Virus record (IMG/VR): IMGVR_UViG_3300048912_000331
Span: 1 to 21,053 of that record
Source of the DNA: a virus
DNA length: 21,053 nucleotides
Reading direction: 5' to 3' (one strand)
Shown here: positions 1 to 7,816 of the stretch, in pieces
Layout: each line of letters begins with the position of its first letter
How positions within the stretch are numbered: position 1 is the stretch's first letter
The notes under the pieces: model-generated
Told to the model about the DNA's origin: nothing
Database searches by the model: none
The model's input: the letters and a program-made list of their open reading frames with translations, nothing else
Program-made: the position numbers and the translations under genes

Positions 1-435
1 GGGAACGCGGCGGCGGTGGCGGTGGCGGCCCGCACCGATGACGGCCGGATCGAATGCGACGGATGGTTGGCCGGGGATTTCGATGGGGCGTTGGACACCG
101 TCACCGCGTTGGCCGCCGCCCGCACCATCCGGTCGTTACGGGTCGGGGCGTCGATGTTGGAACGGGTGCCGCCCGGGTACACCCCGCGGCCGACCGGGGC
201 CGGGCAACGCGAATTGCGGGCGGCGTTGCCGTTGTTCCGTGATCTGGCGGCTGGTGGCGTGATCGTGCACGACCACACCACGGCCGATCTTGACGACGCC
301 GTCACCGGGGCGTTGGTGCGGGAGTCGTTGACGGGCATGGTGTTGACCCGCCGCGGGCAACCGCATTTGGTCAAGGCGTTGGCGTGGGCGGTGCAATCCG
401 CCAACCGCCGACAGAAACTGCCCGCGATCCGATAG
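1..435 (+). CDS. terL: Terminase large subunit, C-terminal part (5' truncated by window edge)
   Basis: The reading frame is open from the first base, so the gene begins upstream; the GTG at 16 is probably internal. The visible part should be the RNase H-like nuclease end of the packaging motor. A VAVAARTDDGRIECDGW strand-like segment near the left edge is followed by an HDHTTADLDDAV segment and a closing LVKALAWAVQSANRR helix, the pattern I know from the ends of actinophage TerL proteins. The ATPase domain would lie outside the window. Position supports the call: portal, prohead protease and capsid follow directly on the same strand. The family assignment rests on context plus a short C-terminal segment, so it is good but not certain. 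Confidence 0.72.
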   Translation, partial: GNAAAVAVAARTDDGRIECDGWLAGDFDGALDTVTALAAARTIRSLRVGASMLERVPPGYTPRPTGAGQRELRAALPLFRDLAAGGVIVHDHTTADLDDAVTGALVRESLTGMVLTRRGQPHLVKALAWAVQSANRRQKLPAIR

Positions 436-448
436 TGTCGTGCGCGGA

Positions 449-1642
449 ATGGCGAATTGGTTTTCCCGCGCGATTCGACCACCGGACCCAATCCCCACCA
501 CCAACCCCGGCGATGCCCACGGTGTGACGGTGACGACGTCCGGGCCGCCACCACCCCGCGTCCCGGTTCCGCCACCGCAAACGTGGGCGGGATGGCCCGC
601 CGAATGGGACACCGCGTGGTCGGGCCACGCCACCGTGTTGACCGACACCGCGTGGGCGTGCGTCGACCTCAACGCGTCCGTGTTCGCGTCGATGCCGCCG
701 TATTTGGTCAACGCCGCACCGTCCGGGATTGACGACACGTGGTTGGTCAACCCCGACCCCGACCTGTACACCGGGTGGGACGAATTCGCGAAACAACTTT
801 TGTGGGATTTCCAATTGGGCGAAGCGTTCGTGCTCTGCACCGCCCGGTACGCGTCCGGGTGGCCGGCCAGGTTCCACGTCATCCCGCCGTGGACGGTGAA
901 TGTGGAGATGGACGCCGGGCACCGCCGGTATTCGATCGGCAACCGCGAAATCACGGACGATCTTCTGCACGTCCGATACCAGGGCACCACCGCCGACGCC
1001 CACGGGCATGGCCCGTTGGAAATCGGGGCCGGGCGGTTGTTGGCGTCCCGGATGTTGATGCAATACGCGTCCGGGTACGCGGCCGCCGGTGGCGTGCCGA
1101 CGTCGATTCTCGAGCACCCGGAAGATTTGACGCCGGAACAGGCGGCCGAATTGCGGTCGCAATGGGTGACGGCCCGCGTGTCGGCGTTGGGCGAACCGGC
1201 CGTGTTGTCCGGCGGGGTGACGTGGCGGGCCACGCAAACGACGCCGAAAGACATGGCGTTGGTCGATCTGGCCGGATGGAATGACGCCCGCATCGCGGTC
1301 ATGTTGGGCGTGCCGCCGTTCCTTGTCGGGTTGCCGTCCGGCGGCGATTCGATGACGTACTCCAACGTCACCGCGTTGTTCGATTACCACTGGCGGGCCG
1401 GTTTGCGGCCGAAAGCGCAATTGTTGATGGGGGCGTTGTCGGGGTGGTTGTTGCCGCGGTCGACGGTGGTGGAGGTCAACCGGGACGCGTACATCCGGCC
1501 CGGCCCGAAAGAGCGGGCAGAAACGGCCGCGATCCTCAACGGCATCACGGACGCACAGGGCAACCCGGTGATGACGGTGGACGAAATCCGGTCGGCCGAA
1601 CGGTTGGACGACCGATTACCACAGGGGGCATTGCGTGGCTGA
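449..1642 (+). CDS. Phage portal protein, HK97-type
   Basis: This is the dodecameric ring at the capsid vertex through which DNA enters and leaves. The protein is 397 aa from ATG 449; an in-frame GTG at 440 would add three residues. Recognisable portal segments are TAWACVDLNASVFASMPPYL near the N-terminus, a central WTVNVEMDAGHRRYSIGNRE strand region, GVPPFLVGLPSGGDSMTYSNV, and the late helix with WRAGLRPKAQLL followed by RPGPKERAETAAILNGI. Length fits HK97-like portals (about 380-450 aa). It starts a few bases after the terminase stop, and its 3' end overlaps the protease start by 8 nt, so the three genes are probably co-transcribed and translationally coupled. The start choice is the main uncertainty. 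Confidence 0.9.
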   Translation: MANWFSRAIRPPDPIPTTNPGDAHGVTVTTSGPPPPRVPVPPPQTWAGWPAEWDTAWSGHATVLTDTAWACVDLNASVFASMPPYLVNAAPSGIDDTWLVNPDPDLYTGWDEFAKQLLWDFQLGEAFVLCTARYASGWPARFHVIPPWTVNVEMDAGHRRYSIGNREITDDLLHVRYQGTTADAHGHGPLEIGAGRLLASRMLMQYASGYAAAGGVPTSILEHPEDLTPEQAAELRSQWVTARVSALGEPAVLSGGVTWRATQTTPKDMALVDLAGWNDARIAVMLGVPPFLVGLPSGGDSMTYSNVTALFDYHWRAGLRPKAQLLMGALSGWLLPRSTVVEVNRDAYIRPGPKERAETAAILNGITDAQGNPVMTVDEIRSAERLDDRLPQGALRG

Positions 1643-2285
1643 TATCGACACCATCGACGCCCCGCCCGGCGGGTCGTTGGAAATCCGGTCCGCGCAATTG
1701 ACCGGTGTGCGGTGGGCGGATCGGATCATCGAATTGTTGGTGATGCCGTACAACCGCGAAGCGGTGGTGCCCGAGGGCGGCGGAATGTCCAACCGGATGA
1801 TCCGCGAAGTCTGTATGCCGGGTGCGTTTGCCGGGTTGGAACGGCGGGCCAACCGCATTCGCGTCAACCGCGATCACGACGTCCGCCGCACGATCGGCAA
1901 AGCGGTGACGTTCCACACCAACGCGACGGACGGGCTGATTGGAGAATTCCGCATCGCCAACACCCCGTTGGGCGACGAAACGTTGGAATTGGCGGACGAA
2001 GGCGTGTTGGACGCGTCGGCCGGGTTCAATCTGAAACCGGACGGGGCCACCTGGCACGAACGCCGCACGTTGCGGAAATTGCACAAGGTGTGGTTGGTGC
2101 ACGTCGCGATGACGCCCGACCCGGCGTACGAGGATGCGCGGGTGCTGGCCGTCCGTGCCGCCGACACCACCGCCGCGGTAACCCCGGCCGCGGCGGTGGT
2201 GCCCACGCCACATCTGGCGGAGTTGTACGCCCGCGAATTGGCGGAACGGGCCGCCGCCATCGACGCCCGATATTCAGCGCGATAG
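1635..2285 (+). CDS. HK97 family prohead maturation protease
   Basis: This is a serine protease (U35/HK97 type) that removes scaffold or delta segments from the prohead before expansion. The 216-aa protein has the family core: VMPYNREAVV near residue 36, MPGAFAG near 61, a NRDHD motif with the catalytic His at about 81, and a DASAGF motif with the catalytic Ser at about 128. AMTPDPAYEDARV follows near the end of the domain. The GTG start overlaps the portal 3' end. The gene is followed by a 239-bp gap with a terminator-like hairpin, unusual between protease and capsid, which are normally contiguous. There is no separate scaffold gene, so the N-terminal region of the capsid protein probably serves as the scaffolding segment this enzyme cleaves (inference). 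Confidence 0.92.
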   Translation: MADIDTIDAPPGGSLEIRSAQLTGVRWADRIIELLVMPYNREAVVPEGGGMSNRMIREVCMPGAFAGLERRANRIRVNRDHDVRRTIGKAVTFHTNATDGLIGEFRIANTPLGDETLELADEGVLDASAGFNLKPDGATWHERRTLRKLHKVWLVHVAMTPDPAYEDARVLAVRAADTTAAVTPAAAVVPTPHLAELYARELAERAAAIDARYSAR

Positions 2286-2319
2286 CATCACCACCGCATC
2301 CCGCTGGGGACGTCGCACG

Positions 2320-2363
2320 CAACGGCCGTCGGGCGTTATGACCCCGGCGGCCGTTGTGGTTTT
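2320..2363 (+). terminator. Intrinsic terminator-like hairpin between protease and capsid genes
   Basis: The arms are 2320-2333 (CAACGGCCGTCGGG) and 2343-2356 (CCCGGCGGCCGTTG). They form a 14-bp stem with a single T-G wobble and a 9-nt loop, followed by TGGTTTT. This is the only strong stem with a T-rich tail that I found in the window. It could stop or attenuate transcription arriving from terminase-portal-protease. Confidence 0.6.
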
Positions 2364-2377
2364 CGGATGTGCACGTC

Positions 2378-2402
2378 CGGCCGATTGATGTACCATCGGC
2401 CG
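2378..2402 (+). promoter_or_regulatory. Second hairpin in the capsid leader region
   Basis: A perfect 8-bp inverted repeat, CGGCCGAT (2378-2385) and ATCGGCCG (2395-2402), has a 9-nt loop and lies 22 nt after the terminator stem. A small CGCG...CGCG dyad follows at 2401-2414. It sits in the presumed capsid leader and could be an operator, an mRNA-stabilising stem or an antiterminator partner; the sequence does not decide. The rest of 2286-2524 has no gene that I can support. TTGACC at 2431-2436 is a possible -35 but lacks a convincing -10. Confidence 0.45.
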
Positions 2403-2524
2403 CGAGGTTTCGCGCTACCACCCACCGTTGTTGACCGCTGGTGCGGGTCCGGGGGTGTTGCGGGCGACGAACGCTCACGACGTCGGTTCATACCATCGAA
2501 CACGACCCGGAGGGTTACGGCGCT

Positions 2525-3733
2525 ATGCCGCGACAGACCGACCACATGCTGGCCCGCTACGCCGCCGAAATCGAGGAACGCCAGGCGTTTATCGACGGCA
2601 TCGTGGAGGGGGCCGAACGCGAAACGCGTGATCTGACGCCACAGGAAATGGAGCTCGTCACCCGATCGCGCGAGCGAATGGCGGTGTGCAACGAGCAGAT
2701 CGAACCGTTGCGCGATGCCCGGCGGATCGCATCCGAATCCGCCACCCGCGTGGCGGAAATCGCCACGTTGATCGGCGGCCCGAATGACGGGCCGACCACC
2801 GTGGAATACCGATCGGCCGGGGCGTACATCATCGATCGGTGGCGGGCCGGGGTCGGCAACGACACCGCCCGCGCCCGGTTGGAGGTCTATCACCGGGCCG
2901 CCGCACATCAGACCACCGGCGACAACCCCGGGTTGTTGCCGGAATCGATCATCGGCCCGGTGGTGTCGTTCGTGGACTCCAACCGGCCGGTGGTGACACT
3001 GCTCGGCCCGCGACAGTTGCCGGGCGGATCGTGGTCCCGGCCAACCGTCCAGCAGCACACCAACGTGCAGCCGCAGTCGGCCGAAAAGACCGAGTTGGTG
3101 TCGCAGAAAATGGTCATCAATAAGGTGCCGGTGTCGCCGGTGACGTACGGCGGATACGTCAACGTGTCCCGCCAGGACGTCGATTGGACGTCGCCCGGCA
3201 TCATGGACATTGTCATCGGTGATCTGGCCGCGCAGTACGCGGTGCAGACCGAGCACGCGGCCGCCAACGCGATCGTGGCGGCGTCCGTCGCGGGGCCGTC
3301 GTTGGGCACCGGTGCCAACACCCCGGACGAAGTCGCCGGGGCGTTTTGGGGTGCCGCCGGTGCCGTCTACAACGCCACGTACGGGTCGGGCCGGTTGGTT
3401 GCCATCACCGGCACCGACATGCTCGCGCAGTTGGGGCCGATGTTCCCGCCGTACAACCCGACCAACGCACAGTCGGCCGGGTTCGCGGCGTCCGGGTTCG
3501 GCACCGGCCCGGCCGGTGCCATCGCCGGAATCCCGTTGTACGTGTCGGCGGGAATGCCCGCCAACACCATCATCATCATGTCGACGGCCGCGTTCGAGGC
3601 GTACGAAGATCGGATCGGGTCGTTGCAGGTGGTGGAACCGTCCGTGTTGGGCGTGCAGGTCGCGTACGCCGGTTACTTCGCGACCGTCGCGATTCTGCCC
3701 GCGGGCATCGTGAAGGTCGTCAAGACGCCATGA
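2525..3733 (+). CDS. Major capsid protein, HK97 fold
   Basis: Main shell protein, 402 aa from ATG 2525. I prefer this start to the longer frame beginning at 2441 because GGAGG at 2509-2513 is well spaced and the extra residues look like untranslated leader. The first 80 or so residues are charged and helical (ARYAAEIEERQAFIDGIVEGAERETR), typical of the delta/scaffold segment removed by the protease. The HK97-fold body follows, with SVTPVTYGGYVNVSRQDVDWT-like strands, an LAAQYAVQTEHAAANAIVAA spine-helix region, and an end segment YAGYFATVAILPAGIVKV. It uses CAG and GAG codons more than its neighbours, which would fit a very highly expressed gene. Its last codons overlap the next gene by ATGA. 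Confidence 0.9.
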   Translation: MPRQTDHMLARYAAEIEERQAFIDGIVEGAERETRDLTPQEMELVTRSRERMAVCNEQIEPLRDARRIASESATRVAEIATLIGGPNDGPTTVEYRSAGAYIIDRWRAGVGNDTARARLEVYHRAAAHQTTGDNPGLLPESIIGPVVSFVDSNRPVVTLLGPRQLPGGSWSRPTVQQHTNVQPQSAEKTELVSQKMVINKVPVSPVTYGGYVNVSRQDVDWTSPGIMDIVIGDLAAQYAVQTEHAAANAIVAASVAGPSLGTGANTPDEVAGAFWGAAGAVYNATYGSGRLVAITGTDMLAQLGPMFPPYNPTNAQSAGFAASGFGTGPAGAIAGIPLYVSAGMPANTIIIMSTAAFEAYEDRIGSLQVVEPSVLGVQVAYAGYFATVAILPAGIVKVVKTP

Positions 3734-3945
3734 CCGACGAACCCACCCGGATGGACAACCCGAACCAGCAGGCCGTCCGGCCCGACGGTTCCGGCCCGGC
3801 CGACGAAGGCACCGGGGCCGGGAAGCCGTCGCGGGCATCCCGGGAACGACCGCGAGACACCGACGACGCGGGCACGGAGCGCCGCCCGGTCGGCCGGCCA
3901 CGCACCCGGACGCCCGAAACCACCGACAACCCCGACGACGCGTAA
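3730..3945 (+). CDS. Small disordered charged protein after capsid (unknown function)
   Basis: A 71-aa frame starts at the ATG overlapping the capsid stop (ATGA). Composition is almost entirely P, G, T, D, R and E, with no predicted fold. Near the C-terminus is RRPVGRPRTRTP, which resembles an AT-hook core (GRP flanked by basic residues), but that could be chance in such a sequence. Proteins of this kind are often found between capsid and first connector in actinophages. The tight coupling to capsid translation suggests a real gene made in quantity, perhaps a head-associated accessory protein. I do not recognise a family. Confidence 0.65.
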   Translation: MTDEPTRMDNPNQQAVRPDGSGPADEGTGAGKPSRASRERPRDTDDAGTERRPVGRPRTRTPETTDNPDDA

Positions 3946-3957
3946 CGGGGCGTGCAG

Positions 3958-4284
3958 ATGGCCTACGCCACCATCGATGAATTGGCCGACGCGTTGCGCA
4001 CGACGGTGACGGCCGACAACACGGCCCGGCTGCAGGCGTGCATCGACGCCGCCGCGGTCGAAATCGATGACGCGTTGTGCCGCACCCCGGACGACCCCGT
4101 CGACCCCACCAACCCGTTGTTGAACCGCGTCAACCTGATGCGGGCCGTGGAATGGTGGAAGGCCAACGATGCCGCGTTCGGGTGGTTGGGGTCGGGCGAT
4201 GACGCGTTGCGCATCCCCCGATCGCCATTCACCCGGCACGCGGTGACGTTGACGCCGTTACGGCAACGGTGGGGCGTCGCATGA
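3958..4284 (+). CDS. Head-tail connector, gp6-like
   Basis: A 108-aa adaptor expected to sit below the portal ring. Start ATG 3958 has GGGG at 3947-3950 upstream; an in-frame GTG at 3952 is the alternative. The sequence has the gp6-like pattern: YATIDELADALR at the N-terminus, a helix with NTARLQACIDAAAVEIDDALCR, then LNRVNLMRAVEWWKANDAAFGWLG and an IPRSPFTRHAVTLTPLRQRWG tail. It lies directly after the capsid block and overlaps the next gene by ATGA, the normal place for the first connector. The family call is from pattern and position. Confidence 0.75.
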   Translation: MAYATIDELADALRTTVTADNTARLQACIDAAAVEIDDALCRTPDDPVDPTNPLLNRVNLMRAVEWWKANDAAFGWLGSGDDALRIPRSPFTRHAVTLTPLRQRWGVA

Positions 4285-4676
4285 GCACCGCCACCATCGC
4301 CATCACCAACGTGCGGATGGCGTTGGCGGCGGTGCTCGCGCCGATCGCACCGGCCGACCCGCCGGTGGTGCCATTCGACCCGGACGCCGCCATCGCACCA
4401 TCGTTCGGCATCCGGTGGGACGACCCGTGGTTGGAACCGTCCGGCCAATGCCGTTACAACGCGTTGTTGCAGATCATCGCGGTGACGTCGTTGTTGGAAC
4501 CGTCCGAAGCGGTGGCCGATCTTGAATCGATGGTGGCGTTGGCGATCGACCGGATGGACGCCGACCCATACCCGTGGTGGGTGACACGGGTTGGTGCCCC
4601 CGGCCGGTTCCCGTCCGGCGGCATCGAATACCAGGGGTGCATCGTGCAAGTGCGTGTGCCCGTCGCAACCAACTGA
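4281..4676 (+). CDS. Putative tail terminator / tail completion protein
   Basis: A 131-aa protein starting at ATG 4281, overlapping the connector stop. It opens with a helix (TNVRMALAAVLAPIAP) and then has strand-rich segments (GIRWDDPWLEPSGQCRYNALL, IIAVTSLLEPSEAVADLESM) and a closing strand IEYQGCIVQVRVPV. This alpha plus beta layout and the place between connector and tail tube match tail terminators, which cap the tail tube and join it to the head. No diagnostic motif is present, so head closure protein is an alternative. Confidence 0.55.
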   Translation: MSTATIAITNVRMALAAVLAPIAPADPPVVPFDPDAAIAPSFGIRWDDPWLEPSGQCRYNALLQIIAVTSLLEPSEAVADLESMVALAIDRMDADPYPWWVTRVGAPGRFPSGGIEYQGCIVQVRVPVATN

Positions 4677-4689
4677 AAGGACCGAACCC

Positions 4690-5127
4690 GTGGCATCGAC
4701 CGCACCACCGCTCCCGCTGATCTTGCGGGATTGCGACGTCACCATTGACGGTGCATCGCTGAAATGCGTGTGCGAACACCTCGAGTTGTCGCCCGACACG
4801 TCGACCACCACGGTGACGACGTTTTGCGGGGAAACGGATTACCCCGGCATCACCAAATGGACGTTGACCGCGACGTTCGTGCAGTCATTCGACACCGGGG
4901 CCACGGAGGAAATTCTGTCCGGGGCCGTCGACGGTGGCGTGCCGGTGCCGTTCGAAATCATCCCGTACGGGTCCATGCCGGTGTCGTCCACCAACCCGAT
5001 GTGGTCGGGCATGGTCGTGCCGGTGCCGTACGCCCCGGTCAACGGGGACGCGGGCGACCAGTCGACCATCGATATCGAATGGTCGTTGACCGGGCCGCCC
5101 GTGAAGTCGATTACGCCGGGGCCGTAA
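4690..5127 (+). CDS. Major tail tube protein
   Basis: A 145-aa, strand-rich protein of the size and type that forms the siphovirus tail tube. GTG 4690 is chosen because GAAAGGA at 4675-4681 is an ideal Shine-Dalgarno; longer in-frame starts would run into the previous gene. Features are an N-terminal ILRDCDVTIDGASLKCVCEHLELSP, a threonine-rich strand TSTTTVTTFCGETD, KWTLTATFVQSFDTG, and a loop-strand region ending in DIEWSLTGPPVKS. The alternation of hydrophobic and Thr/Ser residues and the location upstream of chaperone and tape measure support the role. Its own strong ribosome site, rather than ATGA coupling, fits the high copy number of tube subunits. Confidence 0.72.
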   Translation: MASTAPPLPLILRDCDVTIDGASLKCVCEHLELSPDTSTTTVTTFCGETDYPGITKWTLTATFVQSFDTGATEEILSGAVDGGVPVPFEIIPYGSMPVSSTNPMWSGMVVPVPYAPVNGDAGDQSTIDIEWSLTGPPVKSITPGP

Positions 5128-5133
5128 CGGCAC

Positions 5134-5550
5134 ATGGCTGGCCGGCCGTCCGCCGCGTTGGTGCAGATCGAAACGCACGGGCTGGAGGAATTGGAACGCG
5201 ATTGGGCACCGTGGGCACGCCGCACCGAAACGGCGTTGCGGGGGTCGATCGAATCGGCCGCCAACACGTCCGCGGACGTGTTGCGGATGCGGGTGCCGGT
5301 GCGCACCGGGGCGTTCCGAAATTCGATCCGGGTGTCACCCGTCGCGGCACAAATCCCGACCGCCCAATTGATCGAAGGCGACGGCATCGAATACGCCCGG
5401 TGGTTGGAATGGGGCCGACGGAAACGCGGCCGCGGTGCGAAATCTGGCCGGTACATCATCCCGACCGCCCGCCGCATGAAACGGCTGGTGAAACAGAAAT
5501 TGGCAACCACCACCCAATCCGAAATCGCGAGGTATCCGTGGCCGAAATGA
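5134..5550 (+). CDS. HK97 gp10-like head-tail / tail component
   Basis: A 138-aa protein of the HK97 gp10 family. The characteristic block is VPVRTGAFRNSIRVSP followed by IEYARWLEWG and GRYIIPTARRMKRL; family members show PVRTGxLRxSI, YAxxxExG and a basic C-terminal helix. It probably takes part in joining or completing the tail. It lies after the tail tube gene, whereas in HK97-like order gp10 precedes the tube, so the module has been permuted. The 3' end overlaps the chaperone start at 5538. Confidence 0.83.
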   Translation: MAGRPSAALVQIETHGLEELERDWAPWARRTETALRGSIESAANTSADVLRMRVPVRTGAFRNSIRVSPVAAQIPTAQLIEGDGIEYARWLEWGRRKRGRGAKSGRYIIPTARRMKRLVKQKLATTTQSEIARYPWPK

Positions 5551-5876
5551 ACCCATCCGACCCGCCGCCCGTGCGGGCCGTCCCCAACCCATTGCCGTCG
5601 GTGGTGCAGATCGGGTCCAACACCCGGTTGCGATTCACCCCCCGCGAATTGCGGATGATCCGCGAGCAGACGGGCCAAACGCTGACCGACCTGATGCAAG
5701 ACGAACCGTTGACGTTGTCGGCGTGGTTGTCGTTGCGGCGGAACGGTTACCCGGACGTGCGGTGGGACGAATTGGACGACGTCGAAATGGAATTGGTGGC
5801 GTCGGAGGAAACCCGCGACCCTTTGCCCGGGCCGCCGTCGACGACCTCGCCGCCTTCTGCCGGTATTGGCGAATGA
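5538..5876 (+). CDS. Tail assembly chaperone, short form (gpG-like)
   Basis: A 112-aa zero-frame product. GTG 5538 is chosen because GAGG lies at 5529-5532; the next in-frame ATG is 5547. It sits immediately upstream of the tape measure gene, the standard place for the gpG/gpGT chaperone pair that coats the tape measure during tail assembly. Visible features are RFTPRELRMIREQTGQTL (helix), LSAWLSLRRNGYPDVRWDELDDVEMELV, then a Pro/Ser-rich end. The C-terminal 16 codons lie beyond a perfect slippery heptamer and are replaced when ribosomes shift to -1. The pair is identified by architecture, since these proteins vary greatly in sequence. Confidence 0.8.
   Translation: MAEMNPSDPPPVRAVPNPLPSVVQIGSNTRLRFTPRELRMIREQTGQTLTDLMQDEPLTLSAWLSLRRNGYPDVRWDELDDVEMELVASEETRDPLPGPPSTTSPPSAGIGE
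5819..5825 (+). promoter_or_regulatory. Programmed -1 frameshift slippery site CCCTTTG
   Basis: In the chaperone reading frame the codons here are GAC CCT TTG, giving a perfect X XXY YYZ heptamer (C CCT TTG) in the right phase. Slipping back one base reads CCC TTT GCC and enters the frame that stays open to the stop at 5984-5986. Confidence 0.8.
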
Positions 5877-5986
5877 CGCCCCGCGATGTTGACGCGTTGA
5901 CCGACGAGGAATACACCGCGTTTTGCCGGTTCATCGAACGCGACGCGAAGGACCAGGCGCGTCGGGCACGGCGGAAGGGCCGGTAA
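5825..5986 (+). CDS. Tail assembly chaperone, -1 frameshift extension (gpT-like part of gpGT)
   Basis: This is the -1-frame segment joined to the short form at 5819-5825, giving a fusion of about 149 aa (96 zero-frame codons plus 53). It encodes FARAAVDDLAAFCRYWRMTP, then DVDALTDEEYTAFCRFIERDAKD and a basic tail QARRARRKGR. A helical segment ending in a basic tail just before the tape measure gene is what the long chaperone form usually looks like. An independent start at ATG 5873, overlapping the short-form stop as ATGA, would make a 37-aa peptide and cannot be excluded, but the conserved-looking residues begin upstream of that ATG, which favours frameshifting. Confidence 0.75.
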   Translation, partial: ARAAVDDLAAFCRYWRMTPRDVDALTDEEYTAFCRFIERDAKDQARRARRKGR

Positions 5987-5989
5987 CGA

Positions 5990-7816
5990 ATGCCCGGTGC
6001 CGACGCCCGTGTGGTCGTTGATTTCATCGCCAACACCCGCGGGTTGCAGAAAGGCGCAAAAGACGCCACCGCCGCCACCAAAGGCGTCGGATCGTCATTC
6101 GCGGGCATCGGCAAAAAGGTTGCGTTGGCCGGGGCCGTGGCTGGGTTGGCGGCGTTGGCATCCGCCGCCCGCACCGGTTGGGAGGAATTGCAGGAAACGC
6201 AGAAGGTGGCGGCCGACACCAACGCCGTCATCAAATCGACCGGTGGTGTTGCCAACGTCACCGCGGGCCACGTGGACGATCTGGCCGGGGCCATCATGCG
6301 CAAATCCGGCATCGATGACGAAGCCATCGCGTCCGGCGAAAACCTGCTGTTGACCTTCACCAACATTCGCAACGAGGTCGGGAAGGGCAACGACATTTTC
6401 GACCAGGCCACCAAGGCCACCGTCGATTATTCGGTGCGGTTCAAGAAGGGGATGGGCGAATCCGCCACCGTCGTCGGGAAGGCGCTCAACGACCCGATCA
6501 AGGGCATGTCGGCCCTGTCCCGCGTCGGTGTGACGTTTTCGTCATCGCAGCAGAAGGCGATCAAGGCGATGCAGGAATCGGGCGACCTGTTGGGTGCCCA
6601 AAAGATCATCCTGGCCGAGTTGCAAAAAGAAACCGGCGGGGCCGCCGACGCCTACGGCAAAACGCTGCCGGGCCAAATCGATATCGCGAAACAGTCGTGG
6701 GCGAATCTGACCGGTGAAATGGTCGGGGCGTTGATCCCCGCCATTCAATTGGCGTTGAACGTGCTACAGCCGTTGTTGGCGTTTCTGGCGAAATACCCGG
6801 CCGTCACCAAGGTGTTGGTCGGCGTGATCGCGGCGTTGACGATCGCGATTCTGGCGTACAACGCCGTCACCGCCGTGGCCGCCGTCGTCACCGCCGCGTG
6901 GGCGGTGCCGGTGTTGATCGTCATTGCCGTGATCGCCGCGTTGATCGCGATTGCCATTCTGCTGTACAAAAATTGGGACCGGATTTCGGCCGCCATCACC
7001 GCCGCGTGGGTGGGCGTGCAGAATGCCGCCAACACCGCGAAAACCACGATCGTCCGCGCCTTTACCGCGATGGTGTCCGTCATCACCGGCGTGGTGTCGC
7101 GGTTCCTGTCGTGGTTGCGGTCGAATTGGCGAACCATCCTCGTGATTCTGGCCGGGCCGCTCGGGTTGGCGGTGGTGTTGATCGCCCGGTATTGGTCGCA
7201 GATCGTCTCCGGTGCACAGGCCGCCATCGGTGCCGTGAAATCGGCGTGGAACGGCCTCAAATCGTGGTTGGCCGGTGTCGTCGGTTCGATCGTGTCGACC
7301 ATCGGCCGGGTGTCGTCCGCGTTCCACGCCGTTGGGTCGGCCGCCCACGCCGCGTACGAATCGGTGCGGTCGGCCATTTCATCGATCATCAATTACGTGT
7401 CGTCCAAAATCGGGGCCGTCCGGTCGGCCGCCAATGGCATCGCCAACGCGCTGAAAGCGCCGATCAATTCGTTCATCGCGGCGTGGAACCGATCGGCCAT
7501 CACCATCCCCCGTATCACCATCCCGACCGTCGACACCCATTTGCCGGGCGTCGGGAAGATCGGCGGCGGGTCGGCCGGTGGCGGCACCATTCATTTCCCG
7601 TACATCCCGCCGCTCGCGAAGGGCGGTGTGTTGACGCGGCCGACGTTGTTCCTGGGCGGCGAGGCCGGCCGCGAAATCGTCACACCGGAACGGCTGTTGC
7701 GGGAAATCGTCGGGGACGCGGGCGGGTATACGTTGAATCTGTACACCCAACGGGCCGACGCGGCCGATATCGCGTACGGGTTCCGGCGGTTGGAATTGTT
7801 GCGGGCGGGCCGATGA
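5990..7816 (+). CDS. Tape measure protein
   Basis: A 608-aa protein that sets tail length and is carried in the tail lumen. The N-terminal third has the TP901/phiC31-type tape measure signature, including NTRGLQKGAKDA, then FTNIRNEVGKGNDIFDQATKA and ALNDPIKGMSALSRVGVTFS around residues 166-185. Hydrophobic segments lie at about 273-325 (two or three membrane-length stretches) and 381-400, typical of tape measures that enter the host membrane. A Gly/Ser-rich, beta-like C-terminus follows, with GGEAGREIVTPERLL near the end. With the usual 0.15 nm per residue the tail would be about 90 nm, an estimate from a general rule. The stop overlaps the next start (ATGA). Confidence 0.93.
   Translation: MPGADARVVVDFIANTRGLQKGAKDATAATKGVGSSFAGIGKKVALAGAVAGLAALASAARTGWEELQETQKVAADTNAVIKSTGGVANVTAGHVDDLAGAIMRKSGIDDEAIASGENLLLTFTNIRNEVGKGNDIFDQATKATVDYSVRFKKGMGESATVVGKALNDPIKGMSALSRVGVTFSSSQQKAIKAMQESGDLLGAQKIILAELQKETGGAADAYGKTLPGQIDIAKQSWANLTGEMVGALIPAIQLALNVLQPLLAFLAKYPAVTKVLVGVIAALTIAILAYNAVTAVAAVVTAAWAVPVLIVIAVIAALIAIAILLYKNWDRISAAITAAWVGVQNAANTAKTTIVRAFTAMVSVITGVVSRFLSWLRSNWRTILVILAGPLGLAVVLIARYWSQIVSGAQAAIGAVKSAWNGLKSWLAGVVGSIVSTIGRVSSAFHAVGSAAHAAYESVRSAISSIINYVSSKIGAVRSAANGIANALKAPINSFIAAWNRSAITIPRITIPTVDTHLPGVGKIGGGSAGGGTIHFPYIPPLAKGGVLTRPTLFLGGEAGREIVTPERLLREIVGDAGGYTLNLYTQRADAADIAYGFRRLELLRAGR

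Noticed and set aside
2431-2461. Capsid promoter TTGACC ... TGTTGC
   Set aside because: The spacer is 19 bp and the -10 matches poorly; listed only as a possible -35.
2336-3901. Long minus-strand frame opposite capsid
   Set aside because: Shadow of the capsid gene: Arg/Gly/His-rich with no domain.
3730-3945. AT-hook protein
   Set aside because: Only one loose GRP core in a disordered Pro/Arg sequence; not enough to call.
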